This document shows positions 13,292 to 25,600 of a stretch of 64,000 bases of DNA, piece after piece. The translations under genes were made by a program, and so were the position numbers. Source of the stretch: Tribonema minus (taxonomy: Eukaryota > Sar > Xanthophyceae > Tribonematales > Tribonemataceae); NCBI GenBank assembly GCA_017506865.1, contig JAFCMP010000038.1, forward strand, positions 188,501 to 252,500, in the 5' to 3' direction. The notes beneath the pieces are model-generated. The model had not been told where the DNA came from. It searched no databases and saw only the letters and a program-made list of their open reading frames with translations. Each line of letters starts with the position of its first letter. Within the stretch, counting starts at the first letter, position 1.

Positions 13292-16200
13292 CTATATGCG
13301 CCTGCCGGCATCACAGTATGACACCGTTGTGAAGACATTCCCATCCTCTGAACACACCTCACCCGCCTTGCAGCATTTGTCATCAGGGTGGCCCCAGCGA
13401 ATCTCTCCGTAGTACAGTTCTTTGTCATCGCGGAATGTTTCGTAATTCTCGGTGTGCCCACACGACTCAATGCCGGCGGGACAGGTGATAGGCTTGATGC
13501 ACCTGCACACGTGCAGAACAAAGCGGCAGAACAAGTGCTGGTGAGAGAGAGCCACGCACAGGACTGATAGACACCGGGAACAGCGACAGCGGCGATACAA
13601 GAGCGGTCACAGTAAAGAGCGGCTGAACACGGATCTGGTCGATATAACAGCGGTTGGTGCTGCTCGGGGCTGACCGCTCCAACATCGTGTCCACCTACGA
13701 CCAGCCACTTCACGATCAAAGCATAACGGCGGAGATGTGTGCCAAAATCACAATCAGCAACTTCGCTACAACAACATCATGCGCTCGACACCGCAGCCGC
13801 AGCTGCTGTGCAGTTGCGGCTCATTCCGAAGCCAACTGCAACTCATGGTAATCGAAGCCTACTTCAGTACTTCAAACCCTACTGCTAGGGTTAGAATTAG
13901 CCTAGGGTCTGCCCTAACCCTAGTTAAGGCCAAGGACGATATAAGAGCGGTTACAGTATTTATAAGAGCGGTGAGGCTGGATGGACGGACCTGCTCTTAT
14001 ATCGTAGCCGTCGGTGAACTGCAACATGAGCTGTAAGACTTGCACGTTGTGAATTGAACTGTGATATGAAGTACCTACTCAACACACGCGTTGCACTGAG
14101 TTGCTGCTGAAGAGCCAGGCCTGATCCAGCAATACCCACCTGTCCTGATGCAGGCAGAAGAAACGGCTGTAGCGCAGTGGACGCATCGTGTGCAGCGAGA
14201 GTGCTTCAGGCCTTGGATTCCATTCCTATGATGAACCTACTCAGACCCTAACATTGCAACAAGACTATAACATAGCAACAAGCGCGAGGAGCAGCTCTAC
14301 AGGCATTGCGGTACTCACTTAGTCGCGCCTCCGCGCTTCGAGAACCAGCACTCCTCGCCCGTGGCACAGCAGAAGGTGTCTTTAGTAAACTCGTGGTAGG
14401 CCGAGTACGGTGCGTCGATGTACTGCCCGGTTCGCCCACAGGCCTGCCTCTTGCCAGGGCACGACTTCTTGGTGACACACTTGGTCTGCCTGACCTTGTT
14501 TGCTGGGTCCAGCACGCACACCTTCAAGAGGAGAGCGGCGCATTGCGGGCAGGAAATGAGAACGCAAAAAAACAGCCATTGATGTCAGCATGTCTTTTCT
14601 AGAATACTGTATTGTGCCCATTTGGGCCAGTCTGTCAGGAATCTGTATGTACCCTTGGTAACCCAAGAATCTGAATGTACCACTGGCAGGCCTAGGCGTT
14701 TTCTTGGGCATTCTATGCCTAATGGCACTTTCTTGTGGTCATCATCATTGGACATGCATGCATACTATGTGTAGCTGGGGTGGTGTTGCTGGTGCTACTG
14801 CTAGGGGTTGCGGAGTGGGGAAGAAATCTCCAAAGAACTTGGGGCTATCTTGAGTCTCTGGCTGCAGCCTGCTCGGCTTCATCGGCCTTTCGTGTACGAC
14901 CCAATAGTACGACCCAATAGCGTTGAGTTTCACATTGAGCAACTAATAGAAATTTGAGTTTTAATGGTTTGATCCGGACTGTGAGACACAAGAAGACACG
15001 CGATCGCAGATCTCATTGATGGTCATGCACTGCCCACTTGAAAGTGCTTTGAGGACCTGTCCTAAGTGCGCCTGGTGCTGACATGTACCTCGCTTTCAAC
15101 TGCGCAATCAACATGGCCGATTAGTCATCCCTTGAACTTTGATGATGTTGCAGTTGACTCAGTGACGCACCTCATTGGTCTCGCAGCATGTGGTGGATGG
15201 TGTGGGCAGCGTGCCCGTTGGACGAGACTGGCCGCACGGCTGCCGATTCTTGGCACACTGGAGCAAGTCTCCGCAGGCACGCGTGTTCTTGTTCCCAACA
15301 GTCGCAAAGCACCGTTGCTCAGGGCCGCAGCACTTGCTGTTTGTGCCGCAGGTGCTGCTCGTGCGGTCTTGGCTATCGCCGCAGTAGCACTGAACCTTCC
15401 TGTCCGCGTTGTTGTCTAGCAGCGTGGCCACGTTCCTGCCGACGCAGACGCACCTACTTGCAGTGCAGCACGACAGCAGAGCAAGTCAAACTACCATAAG
15501 CGTTGTCAGGTAGTATACAGTGAACAAAACAACTGCAGCATCTTCACCCTAGATTTTCAAAGAGCATGTATGACATGTTGTTGCGCAACCTTTACGGCTG
15601 GTGGGAAGTGCCTGGTTTTCGCACAATCACTCAGAATTTCAGATCAAGAATGGGACCGGTGATAGTGCACTGCAGACATACCGGCTCTCTATACAAGCAT
15701 GGTGAAGTGAGCAACATCTGGGCTGGATCCACAGCGATGCGCACTATATTTCAAAAGCAAATTCTTGCAATCTAAGGACAAAGGGTTTACTAGCAAACCC
15801 TCAAGATCCAAAACAACGTTGAAGTACGCTGTTCATCCATTCGGCTTCAATACCTTGGGGCACTGCAAAACTAGCAGAGCAAGTTGTGGGCAATGCGACT
15901 AGTTATAACAGTTCAATTGGTGCTTTCCAGGCAGCCAGCTTCATTCAGTTCAACATGTTTTCTGCAACTGAGCAGGAGACATTACTTGATGTCAACATTC
16001 ACTGCTGCGGGCAAGCTCTGCAGCTGACTTTGTGTGTGTTATCCGCCATGTGCACATTATGCTCTCCTGCATGGGCATGTACGTTGTGCATGGGGCATGC
16101 ACGGCGCCTTCAAACAGCTTTAACTTGAAGCATGAAGTTTAAGCAGTACTTTTCAAAAGAAGAAGGTGGAAGTTGAAGTTGCAGGCACAGAATGCCGGAC

Positions 16201-19200
16201 AAATAAGTACCCATGCTAACACTGCGACAGCAGCAGTAGTAACAACAAGGAGTCATGCGGTGTGTACACTTTGCTTTGCCATCGTATAACTCTCCCTCAG
16301 CTCACCTGTTGTCAATGCTACATGTGGCAGTTGTCTTGACGTCGCCTTTTGCGTCCACTTTGCATACACTCTTGTCAGAGCACTTGGGGCTGTTGCCTTT
16401 ACATGCAGAGGGCAGGCACAATAAGCTAGGGTCGTGTCTGGCTGCAGCAACTTGAAGTCTTAGCACGTCGTGAACAACTTCAACACGAGCATGACAAGGC
16501 CTAAGCATGAGCAACCTTCACAAACACCACGCAAGAACTTTTTGAAAACACAGGCCGTTGGTAAAAATACCGAGCAGACCTACTCTCAGAGGCTAATGAC
16601 GAGGGTACTAAGCCTGCTGCTGCTCATTATTACGTTTTGGCCAACAGGACCTGTTATCCTGGTGCAATTGCACACATGCATCACAACACGCAACACGACG
16701 TGATTTCATGCCATCTGTACAACAGCCACAGCCAGGCCACTGGGCCATTCGTTGAGGCCTCTGGAGGTGTGTCGTAGCAGAAACGTGCCCTTCGGTCACT
16801 TGTACAGCTCTAAAGCGCATGGTTACAGCAATTCATATGCCGGTGGCTTGACCTCATACAGGTCACGATGCCTATTGTGCATGCAATACAGCTACGCATC
16901 GCTGGGTGTCGTCTGTGACAATATGGCAAGTTGCCATATGGGCAGTCATTAGACACATATGTACTACACTTTGTGCCTGCCTGCAACTTTTCTGATGTTT
17001 CCGACAACAATGTACTAGTGATGATCATGCGTTCACTGGGGACTGCCATATGACGATATAAAGCAGCACGTAGAGGACTGCTCCTTGCATGTGACAAAGG
17101 CATGGCCTGCCAGCGGATATACCACAACTCAAGTTCTAGCAGTACACCACACAACATGTATAGCGCTGAGAGTCCTTCCTGCAGCACATGTTAACATGCA
17201 ACACCTACTTCAGGACGTTAAACCCTACAACACTCACTTTTAGGCACACACTCCTGATCCACAGCCTTGTAGACGTAGCCGTCTGGGCAGGAGCAGATCC
17301 CTTTGGGGCCGCAGGTGCTTCCGGTAGGCTTGCAGAAAGTTTTGTTGTCTGGGCACACGGCTTTGGTGGCTGTGGGGCAGTAGCAGGTATGTATACGTGT
17401 ACGCAACTTCAAATCAACACGATGAACACTCTAGTGTCGCATTGGAGTGCAAATTGTAATTTCAACGTCAAGGCAGTGAATTTCTGGCGGGTGGAATGAC
17501 AACGTCAGACGATACGATAATGACCAGGTGCTCGAAGTGTATGTTTTTCTAAACAGTTGCTGGTACAGTGCCGCCTTGAGTGAATGAACTGCGATGCTGG
17601 CAGTAAAAGGTGTAAGTTCATGAAGCGTTGACGCCAATTTGACAGCCCTGCCTTAAACTCACAACAACTGTGACAGCCTGAGGGCATCTTTCAGATAGTA
17701 TTAGCCACAGGCAGGTGCACATGCGTGCACATCCAATGTGAGTCAGCAAAATAAAAAGTTGACACTGACAATAATGGACAAATTGTCACAGTACAGCTGC
17801 ACTAAGTGGAATGCCAGCTTTCGTGATGGCATTCAGCAGATGTTCAGCGCCAGCAGCAATTCTCATCTCAACAGATTTTTTTTTTTTTTGACTCCATGCA
17901 GATCAACGGTTGACACCAACCCCAAGTGCGTTGAACACGGACAACAACACGTTGCAACGGGCATGTCATCCGGTTTCTTGCACCTTATTCCAGACATGCA
18001 GTCTGTCAGCCGTCTGTTGTACAACATCCAATCACGATGCTTGGAAGCTTGACCGTCAGTGACATCATGCCACGGTGAATTTGAAGACTTACTAATAGTA
18101 CCACTGAGTGCATACCAGGTAGTTTGGTTGAAGTGCAACGTCACAACGACTGCAAGTTTGCGCAGTAAGCAACCCGTAACACACAAGTCGACCAGCACCC
18201 CCAGAGAGTATATTACTTCATTGGAAGTTGACAGCTTGCGCATATATGCAGTTGTGCGGTTTCAGTGCTGACTTACATGTAGTGACAGTTATTTACTCCG
18301 ACCAACAGACAGGGGCAGGCAACATCAGCAGATTTCCAGCCTGATGAGCTCACCTGGGCAGAACCCATTCTTGATGTTGCCTTTTGGCCGCGTTTCAACA
18401 TATTCCAGCACCCATGTGTAGCCACTAGGACAGACGCACACGCTGTTCTTGTTGCACGATGCGGATGCCCCTTTAAGGCCCTTCACATCCTGCGTCAGGC
18501 ACTTTGTGCCATTGTCGCACTTGACCAAAACGTCTCTGAGTGAACGTTTCTTCTCAGCAACTTGAAGCTCCAGCTCTGACTCAGAGTCAGCTTGTTCATC
18601 GCCAGCGATCTCCGACGCATCAGCTGCGGTGCCAGTGATGATGCAGGGGGCTGTGCCACAGGGCTTGTCTGCCTGGACAATCCTGTCAGTGCAGCATGAC
18701 TCTGAGGACTCCAAGTCTGTCAGGGGAAAGCGGAGGTGACAGTCTTCACCTCCGCACGCCCCACAGCTGGCCCAGGGGGACATGCAGAGAGCATGAGGGA
18801 GGTTATGAATCAACAAGTTGAAGAGAGACGCAGGCACATTTTATAAATCTGTGAGCGCAAACATGTTCATTTGGCACAATGTTGCAATTCATAATTCATC
18901 CACCCTATGATTTGTGTTACATGAAGGCGGTGACTTTTGCACAGACTCATTGAGGCACAGTGCAGAGTTGGCACACACTATCATGAAGCGTGCACGATAA
19001 TGAGCGGCAGAGCGAATGCCATTCATCGAGAACGCGCCGCTGTGCAGGCACCTTGAAGGGCCGCTGCTGAGAACACTCAAAGCTTAACAGTCTACGTCAC
19101 CTGGAACGCACAGGTTTTGAACACATGATTGAGTGTTTTGGTTGGGAATGTGAGCATGCTGCAGATTTTAGCGATACTGATACTGTAGGTGTGCAACCGA

Positions 19201-19497
19201 CCTCAGACGCTCGTGTGAAATATACTTTTAGGCGAGTCGAGCCGGCAGAGCGCATGCGTAGCCTGATGCTCACCTTAGCGGGCAGCAAACCTGGCCGTCC
19301 GTGCTGCTGATGCCCGTGCCTGCTCCGCAATTTGCTCGTTCAGAAGCCGCGACGATTGCATGTATAGTGAGCGGCAAAGATATCAGTGCCCATAGGAACA
19401 CCATAACGGCAAAGAAGCTCTCACGACGCGCTCGCTGATGCCGTGCGCTCCGCTTCTCCTGCAGCAGTGCAGGTATTCTGCTGCAGTCATGGCCCAT
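13292..19497 (-). CDS. Cysteine-rich secreted or membrane-anchored protein, unknown family
   Basis: Seven minus-strand exons: 19497-19274, 18766-18354, 17369-17238, 16441-16306, 15456-15171, 14521-14319 and 13502-13292 (TAG). Lengths sum to 1605 nt and all phases match, giving 534 residues. The N-terminus has a basic stretch (RSARHQRARR) and then one hydrophobic segment (about residues 28-51, FFAVMVFLWALISLPLTIHA), acting as a signal peptide with a long n-region or a signal anchor. The remainder has about 54 further cysteines, many in CC-x4-5-C clusters (CCGPEQRC, CCKAGEVC, CCATGEEC) or C-x-C-P-x-G-Y loops (VCVCPSGY, SCPDGY), consistent with small disulfide-bonded domains. An acidic, Cys-poor linker (DEQADSESELELQ) interrupts at about 120-140. 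The 5' end of exon 5 could instead be at cggcag about 15 nt later, which would lose RCVC. I do not recognise the family; a cell-wall, adhesive or extracellular role is inference only. Confidence 0.8.
13593..14004. repeat. Cluster of CGATATAAGAGCGGT-like repeats with an inverted copy
   Basis: Within the last intron of the Cys-rich gene, near-identical 14-15-mers occur at 13593-13607, 13640-13654, 13937-13951 and 13959-13972, with an inverted copy at 13989-14004 that could pair with the 13937 copy. A telomere-like inverted repeat (CTAGGGTTAG at 13885-13894, CTAACCCTAG at 13914-13923) lies between the copies. Confidence 0.7.
17875..17889. repeat. Poly-T tract
   Basis: A run of about 15 T on the plus strand (poly-A on the coding strand) inside intron 2 of the Cys-rich gene. 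Nothing else is notable there. Confidence 0.8.
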
Positions 19498-19933
19498 GGG
19501 CGGTCAATTCAAGTTGAGCGCAAAGCTGCCCATTGAGAAATTCTGCGCGCAGGAGTGGATCTGACAAGATATCGGCGCAATATCATGCGAGCTGGGAGGA
19601 GCCCGGCATTGATCATTACAGTACATTACTTTTGCGCTTTACTTCGCGCACGCTCTCGCGTCGCGTACAGCATGCGGCATTGTAGCTGCAAGCTCCATGG
19701 ATCCAGCCGGCCGCGGAGATCTCGGAACAATGATTTCAGCAGCTCAACGCAGCTCAACGCATGCAGCCAACCAGCAGCTGTTGAAAGTGCTATACGGATA
19801 CGACGGCTGCGGTTGCAAGTGAGGACTAATCAGCCTGTTTTGCTCGATGCACATTTGGACCAAAAACAGAGCCTAGGCATCTCCTTTTCAAGGTTCTTGA
19901 AGTTTGTGTACATATTCTTGAAGTTCGTGTACT

Positions 19934-20000
19934 CCCCCCCCCCCCCCCCCCCCAAAACCTAACCCCCAATCCCCCACCCTAAGTCCTAATCCCACACCCT
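19934..20000. repeat. C20 homopolymer followed by degenerate telomere-like repeats
   Basis: Twenty consecutive C at 19934-19953 are followed by AAAACCTAACCCCCAATCCC and then further CCCTAA-like blocks. The G-rich complement could form G-quadruplexes. Just upstream is a short direct repeat (TTCTTGAAGTT-GTGTAC, twice). Confidence 0.8.
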
Positions 20001-20145
20001 GTTGATCTGTTTGTTACTGTAGCACCGAACTCAGTCAAGGCCTGACAACAATTGCTAGCAGCTCCATGCATCATGACAAGTTGAACATTCAGGATTCTCA
20101 ATCCTGATTGTATGCGCCGCACACCTTCCGCCATTTGTAACCGCG

Positions 20146-20607
20146 AACATGTTTGCGCACAGCATGCGCAATCTCATTGCCAGCATGCAATGGCTGTCCT
20201 TGCAACCATGGAGCCAGTGTACCATGTGCCTTCAAGCATTGCATGGCTGGTGCACCATGGCCAGTGGCACCGCCGGCGGTACGAGTGCCCCCTGCATGGG
20301 CTGCAGCCCGCTTCGAAGTTTGGGCTGTAGTGAACGTGGTCTATGACATATCCTGTAAACCTGTCGTACTCATCACAACATGTTTGCGCACAGCATGCGC
20401 AATTTCATTGCCAACATGCAATGGCTGTCCTTGCAACCATGGTGCCAGTGTACCATGTGCCTTCAAGCATTGCATGGCTGGTGCACCATGGCCAGTGGCA
20501 CCGCCGGCGGTACGAGTGCCCCCTGCATGGGCTGCAGCCCGCTTCGAACTTTGAGCTGTAGTGAACGTGGTCTATGACATATCCTGTAAACCTGTCGTAC
20601 TCATCAC
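20146..20607. repeat. 231-bp tandem duplication (two copies)
   Basis: Copy 1 at 20146-20376 and copy 2 at 20377-20607 are about 97% identical, with roughly six substitutions and no indels. The period is divisible by three, and three plus-strand frames stay open across much of it, one giving 133 codons from 20153. No splice sites, homology or typical protein composition support a gene. Confidence 0.85.
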
Positions 20608-21559
20608 AAAATCGGGCAGTTGCTCGCATACGAGTAAACAGTTTGATCGTGAGTGAGTCTACCCCCCCTCCTCCTCCCTTCAGGGCCGTCTGTGGGCTGG
20701 TGCGTGCATTCACAGTTGTTAATGCACAAATCATTGTGACAAATACTATTCATTGACAAGTTGCAGCATGCTGTAACCTTGTGCTGGCACACTGTCAGTG
20801 AACGGCGGCCGCCTAACACATCCGTATGATGTGATTGTCAATTTCATGCAGCATTGGACTGCGTGAGGCATTCAACAGCAGACATTGACCATGGTTGCTG
20901 CATGAACGCATCTGACGCACATGACCCCAACAATTGTGCCTCCAATTGTTAATAGCTGTTATCAATGCATGTAAGTTTGGCTGGTGACCTATTCTTACAC
21001 TCAGTCTGGCAGTACACTTCTAGAAGTTTGAGACAAAATATAACTGCAGTCACTGTAGCGGTTGACTAGTCAACAACAGTCTTAGACAAGCTTGTAGTAT
21101 TCATTGAGAATATCGCAGTGGCTTTGCAGCTGATGAGTTCAAATTGTCATGGGTGTAGTGTCGTGGATGGGTTTTGAAGCCTAAGGCTTCCCGATGTGAC
21201 GCAACTTCATGTGCACATTACAGACCCGGGGCCCCCGCAAGTGCATGGTGCATGCAATCAAATATGTGACAAGCAATGAGAGGAGTGGGGCTAGTCAGAA
21301 GATGATCAGCCTGAGGCTTGATTCAGCTGTTGCGCACCAGTGCTGACATCTCCAATGTAAACATCAAATCGTATCAACCACTCGGAAACGCTAGGGGCCT
21401 CTTGAATCAGCTGCCTTTTGCTGTGTCACGCCTTCAAGTTCTTCCACGTTGTGAGCGCTTTCACTGGTCGAAGCAGTCAATGTATTACTAACCATCTTGC
21501 GGTCTCCAGGTTGCATGTACTCTGGACGTACACCGTCTTTTTTCTTCAGAACCATTCAC

Positions 21560-21582
21560 TAGGCGGCTTGGCAAGCCGCCTA
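21560..21582. repeat. Perfect 11-bp stem hairpin
   Basis: TAGGCGGCTTG, one spacer base, then CAAGCCGCCTA. A partial copy of the arm (CTAGGCGGTC) follows at about 21601. Confidence 0.8.
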
Positions 21583-21844
21583 TCCCAATGACGCGCTCCG
21601 CTAGGCGGTCAGTAGCAGCTGCTGGAGATGGTGTGTCTCAAAGCGCACTCCAGCAACATCCGCCGATGCATACGTCATGATCTTCTGCGATCCAGAACAC
21701 GACGTCCGCCACCACACATGCTTCCGCATCAGTCAGCTGAGCTCTGTCCACATCACAAGTCACACCCACAATTGGCTCCTTCCAGTTGGCTGCGTGCTGG
21801 CACTGCAGTGGCTAGCCGCAGCACAGCCAGTGAGCAGCGCCCTG

Positions 21845-22253
21845 CCTTCCCCCTGCAAACTTTTGAACTTGTACGCTGCCACCAGCTCTCCTGTCTTAAA
21901 CTCCAAAGAGAGGGCCGATCAGTCGGCACCTGCTGGCTGCTCTGCCTGGATTTGGCCTTGGTGGTGGTGCCGTTGCCCCGGCCTCTGCCTCGGCCCCAGC
22001 TACAAAGCAACCCAGCAACAACATGTGTTTCATCAGCATGTATGCATACACCTTCCCTGCAAACTTTTGAACTTGTAGGCTGCCTCCAGCTCTCCTGTCT
22101 GTTAACTCCAAAGAGAGGGCCGATCAGTCGGCACCTGCTGGCTGCTCTGCCTGGATTTGGCCTTGGTGGTGGTGCCGTTGCCCCGGCCTCTGCCTCGGCC
22201 CCGGCTACAAAGCAACCCAGCAACAACATGGTTTCATCAGCATGTATGCATAC
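21845..22253. repeat. 204-bp tandem duplication (two copies)
   Basis: Copy 1 is about 21845-22048 and copy 2 about 22049-22253, starting near CTGCAAACTTTTGAACTTGT. They are very similar but differ by a few substitutions and compensating one-base indels, so the reading frames shift between copies, which argues against coding. It lies 0.4 kb beyond the stop of the minus-strand coiled-coil gene. Confidence 0.8.
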
Positions 22254-22627
22254 ACCTTTTCAGCGTGCAACATCATCATGACACAAAGCATGAAATTTTG
22301 TGATCCAGTGCTGTGTGTTTGGCATGCAGATGTGCTCTGGACATGTGTAGACTACATCATCTACGTCTGCAACCTGAGCACTCGCAGAGCGGCAAGCAGA
22401 ATTGCAGTAGTGGCTAAAGAGCGAAGATGCAGTAGAGCGTGCACAGGAATTGCATGCCTACGTCATGGCCACAGCACATTCACATTTACACTGGGAAAGC
22501 GTGCTCCGTCACAGACAAAAGCAGCTCGACACAGTCAGCAGTAGTGTCGAATGACATACTTGTAAGGTTAGCACCGCTGTAGCTGCACCTGTCATGAGAC
22601 CTTCCGTTTGTGGCATCTACAGGCTGC

Positions 22628-25600
22628 TTACCGGGATGCGGTGCTGGTCTTGTCAGTGGCGTCCTCAGTAAAAGTAGTAGCGGCAGTGGCCGTAGCCCTG
22701 GGTGCAGCATTGGTGCGCTTGAGGTTGTTGATGGAATCGCTGAGCTGCTGGCTCATCCTCTCTTCCTCCTGCAGCTGCTTCTCTGCAACCCCCTGTCGGA
22801 TTGTATAGGGGCAGACAATATGCAAAAATAATCATATTAGTCTGATATCCTTTGTTGTGGTGGCAATGGCTGCTGCTCGTGGGCTCATGCCTTGTAGCAG
22901 CACTCTGCAAAAATGCTTCGCCTAGGTGCTCAAGTCAGTATCAACCACTCTGACTGACGCAAATCATGCCACTACTGTAGTTGATACATATGTCTATGGC
23001 TGTGTGCTATACAGCCTTTCAGAGCTTAACATGCACTACGCACTGTGCATGATGTAATCCTCAGCCACGTATTCTTTTGCAGGGATAGACAAGTGAAGCT
23101 GTTTGGAACTGCAACTCGGGCAGCAGTGCAACAAAATGAATCATAAAGTTTGGGCAGGTAGGTGTCAGATTGCCAGCGACTCTTCGATCGCATCATTAAG
23201 CACAGCATAGTATTACCTGTCTGGTGCACACATCAGCATGGCGGGCTCGGCACCTGCGCAGCGCACTCCCAAGAGCTTCCCACTCCCTCTGTGGCACACA
23301 AACAAGTGTGAGTGCATAAGAGTGAGGCATACTACCATGTCAAGTTGTGCCAAGATTGGATGTCCTGACAGCGTGTTCCTTGGCAGCGATGCAACAACTC
23401 GCAGGTGCACATAGGGCAGATCGTTAGTACCAAAGGTTTGCTTATCCGTGCTGCGGTGCCTGGTGGTGGTGCCAACCGCATCACACAGGCTCAGCAGCAA
23501 TCCATGAGTGGTGTACTCCACCGTAGACTGTCACGGCAACCAATAGTACCAAACCATCACCGTGTGACGTTGCTGGGTTGCAGCAGACAGCACCGAGATG
23601 GCTTCTGTAGCAGCGTTGCGTGACATTCACACTAGCTATCGCTTGCACTGGCAAAGATACTGGAGGTCAGGAAATAGTTGTGCATATATCCCAATGGCAT
23701 AACAATAGAGCCGGGTGAGCAATCACAGGAATAATGCAGAGTCAGTCTTGACATTCGTGCACAGGAAGTCGAATACACATGGCTGAGGCAAGATCTGGGG
23801 CGTACATTGCAGCAGTGCATAGTGGTCTGGTGAGCTGTCTGGTGAAATGTCTCCCGCCTCAGCACCCACGTGCTATGACAGTACCTTTGGAACACCAGCA
23901 AAGCAACATAGCCAAAACTTGTGTTGTTACACACTGTAAGTACCTTGAGGCCTGAGATGCGTGATGCCACTGCAGCAGGAGTTGTGGTAGAAAGCGTGTG
24001 AAGTGCAGCCCTCGCTTTCTTCAGTTCAGCATCCAGTTGCTTTGCCTGATGCAAGTGGTAAGAACACAGTGGACACGACGTTGTGCACATCAAGCTCACG
24101 TCATCAAGGAATGCTCTTTGAGTAATTATTTCAAGCCAGCATCAGGCACTGACAAAGCAGAGCTTTGGTGTCTACGGTTGTTTGTACATATGCTATGACT
24201 CTAGTTGCTGATGGAAAACTGATATGATCGACGCCTGCAAGCCCGCATTCTTCATGTACTTCGAAGTATCACAATGTACGTGCCCCGGTCCACTTTCCCA
24301 TAATGAAAACGAATCAAAAGATCGTAGAGCTCTAGGTGACAAGGGATGGTTAGCCGCAAGTGCCTTCCACCAATAACCGTGGTCGCCGCTGCTGCAGCAA
24401 TTGGCCACGCGTCAAACAGTACCAGCGTATCCACCAGTCAAAAGACTTGTGTGCAAGCTTTTAGCGTTCGAGGCATGGGTGTTCAGCATTGGAAAGGTCT
24501 CACGTGTTCGGTAGGCCAGCTCCAGCCGGCAGCCCAACACAGAGGTTCAGCAGCTAGTGACAGCGCTCTTGAATGCGCGTAGTGTAGAAGGTGATGACGC
24601 GGGTTTTGAACCAATCCATGCGGCGACATGGAAGGCTCCAGGTTGTTTAGCACGAGCTATCCGTAGCGTTCTCCTTTCCTCACCTACGAGCAGTAGCGTA
24701 GCAGCGGAGCGCGTGTCATAATGGTGGATACGTCTTTTTGTACCTCTGGACCTTACAGAAACCTGCTGTGAGGCCACACAAGCAGCATGGGACTGCAGGT
24801 CTCTGTGTTATGCAGCGCTAGCGTCAAGACATCGCTTGTGCGATGGCGCAATCCAAATATACTGTCTTGCGATTTGCACTTCATTGTCTCGAGAACACCG
24901 TGAGTGACTCAGCACTCATGTAAGAAGTGACTTTCAAAAAGGTTAGTGATCATGATCTATTGATCATCTGAGTTTTATCGCTGCCATGGTCTAGACTAAC
25001 AGAAGGCACTCTGAAGGCCGCTGTCGCAAAGTCTCATACAGCTACCTTCTTGACCTGGGCCATTGGCGAGCCCCATTAAACGTCAATTTGACACGCTGTT
25101 GTGCAGCCGGATGTACCCTTTACGTGTTAGTGGTGAACGTCAAGCAAGCGACTGGGGGCTGCAATGAAAGTTAATGGCAACTTCATGGTAATGCAATGTC
25201 TATGTCGTGACTGTTTTCTGTAAAAGGAGAGGTGTCCATGTGGCCGAGGGGGTGCTGCATACATGGCCATTGTACATGGCTGCAGAAATGTGTGCAATGA
25301 AAGTGCGTGATGTACGTGCTAGCATATAGGGGGTCAGTGATATGTACTGAGTCGTACTGTTGTCACCCTCGTAGGCATGCATCACATCGGCTCGCACTCG
25401 CTGGCGCTGGCTGTTGCCGTTTATTCTGTGGGCCCTGAAGAAGGTGAGTAAGCCCTGAAACCAGTTGGCATTACCAGCTGTTCGAGTAATCCTGGCTCAC
25501 GATTTCAGTGTGCCCCACTACTTTCCGACAATGATTGCCGTTCCATGCACTGTTTTGCCGGGACGGAAGGGGAAGGTTGGATCGGAACTCGTGGTGCGGA

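Larger units (their letters stand above)
19498..22627. other. Gene-poor region with tandem duplications
   Basis: No splice-supported gene was found. It contains a C20 tract with degenerate CCCTAA-like repeats (19934-20000), a 231-bp tandem duplication, a perfect 23-nt hairpin at 21560 and a 204-bp tandem duplication. The left part should include the promoter of the Cys-rich gene, and the right part the 3' end of the coiled-coil gene. Confidence 0.6.

Noticed and set aside
21628..22281. 217-codon plus-strand frame and a 158-codon minus-strand frame over the 204-bp duplication
   Set aside because: The two repeat copies are read in different frames because of single-base indels, so the sequence is evolving as repeat DNA rather than protein.
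24595..24640. tRNA-like T-arm (GGGTTTTGAACCAATCC)
   Set aside because: No acceptor, D-arm or anticodon arm can be folded around it; no tRNA or rRNA gene was found anywhere in the window.
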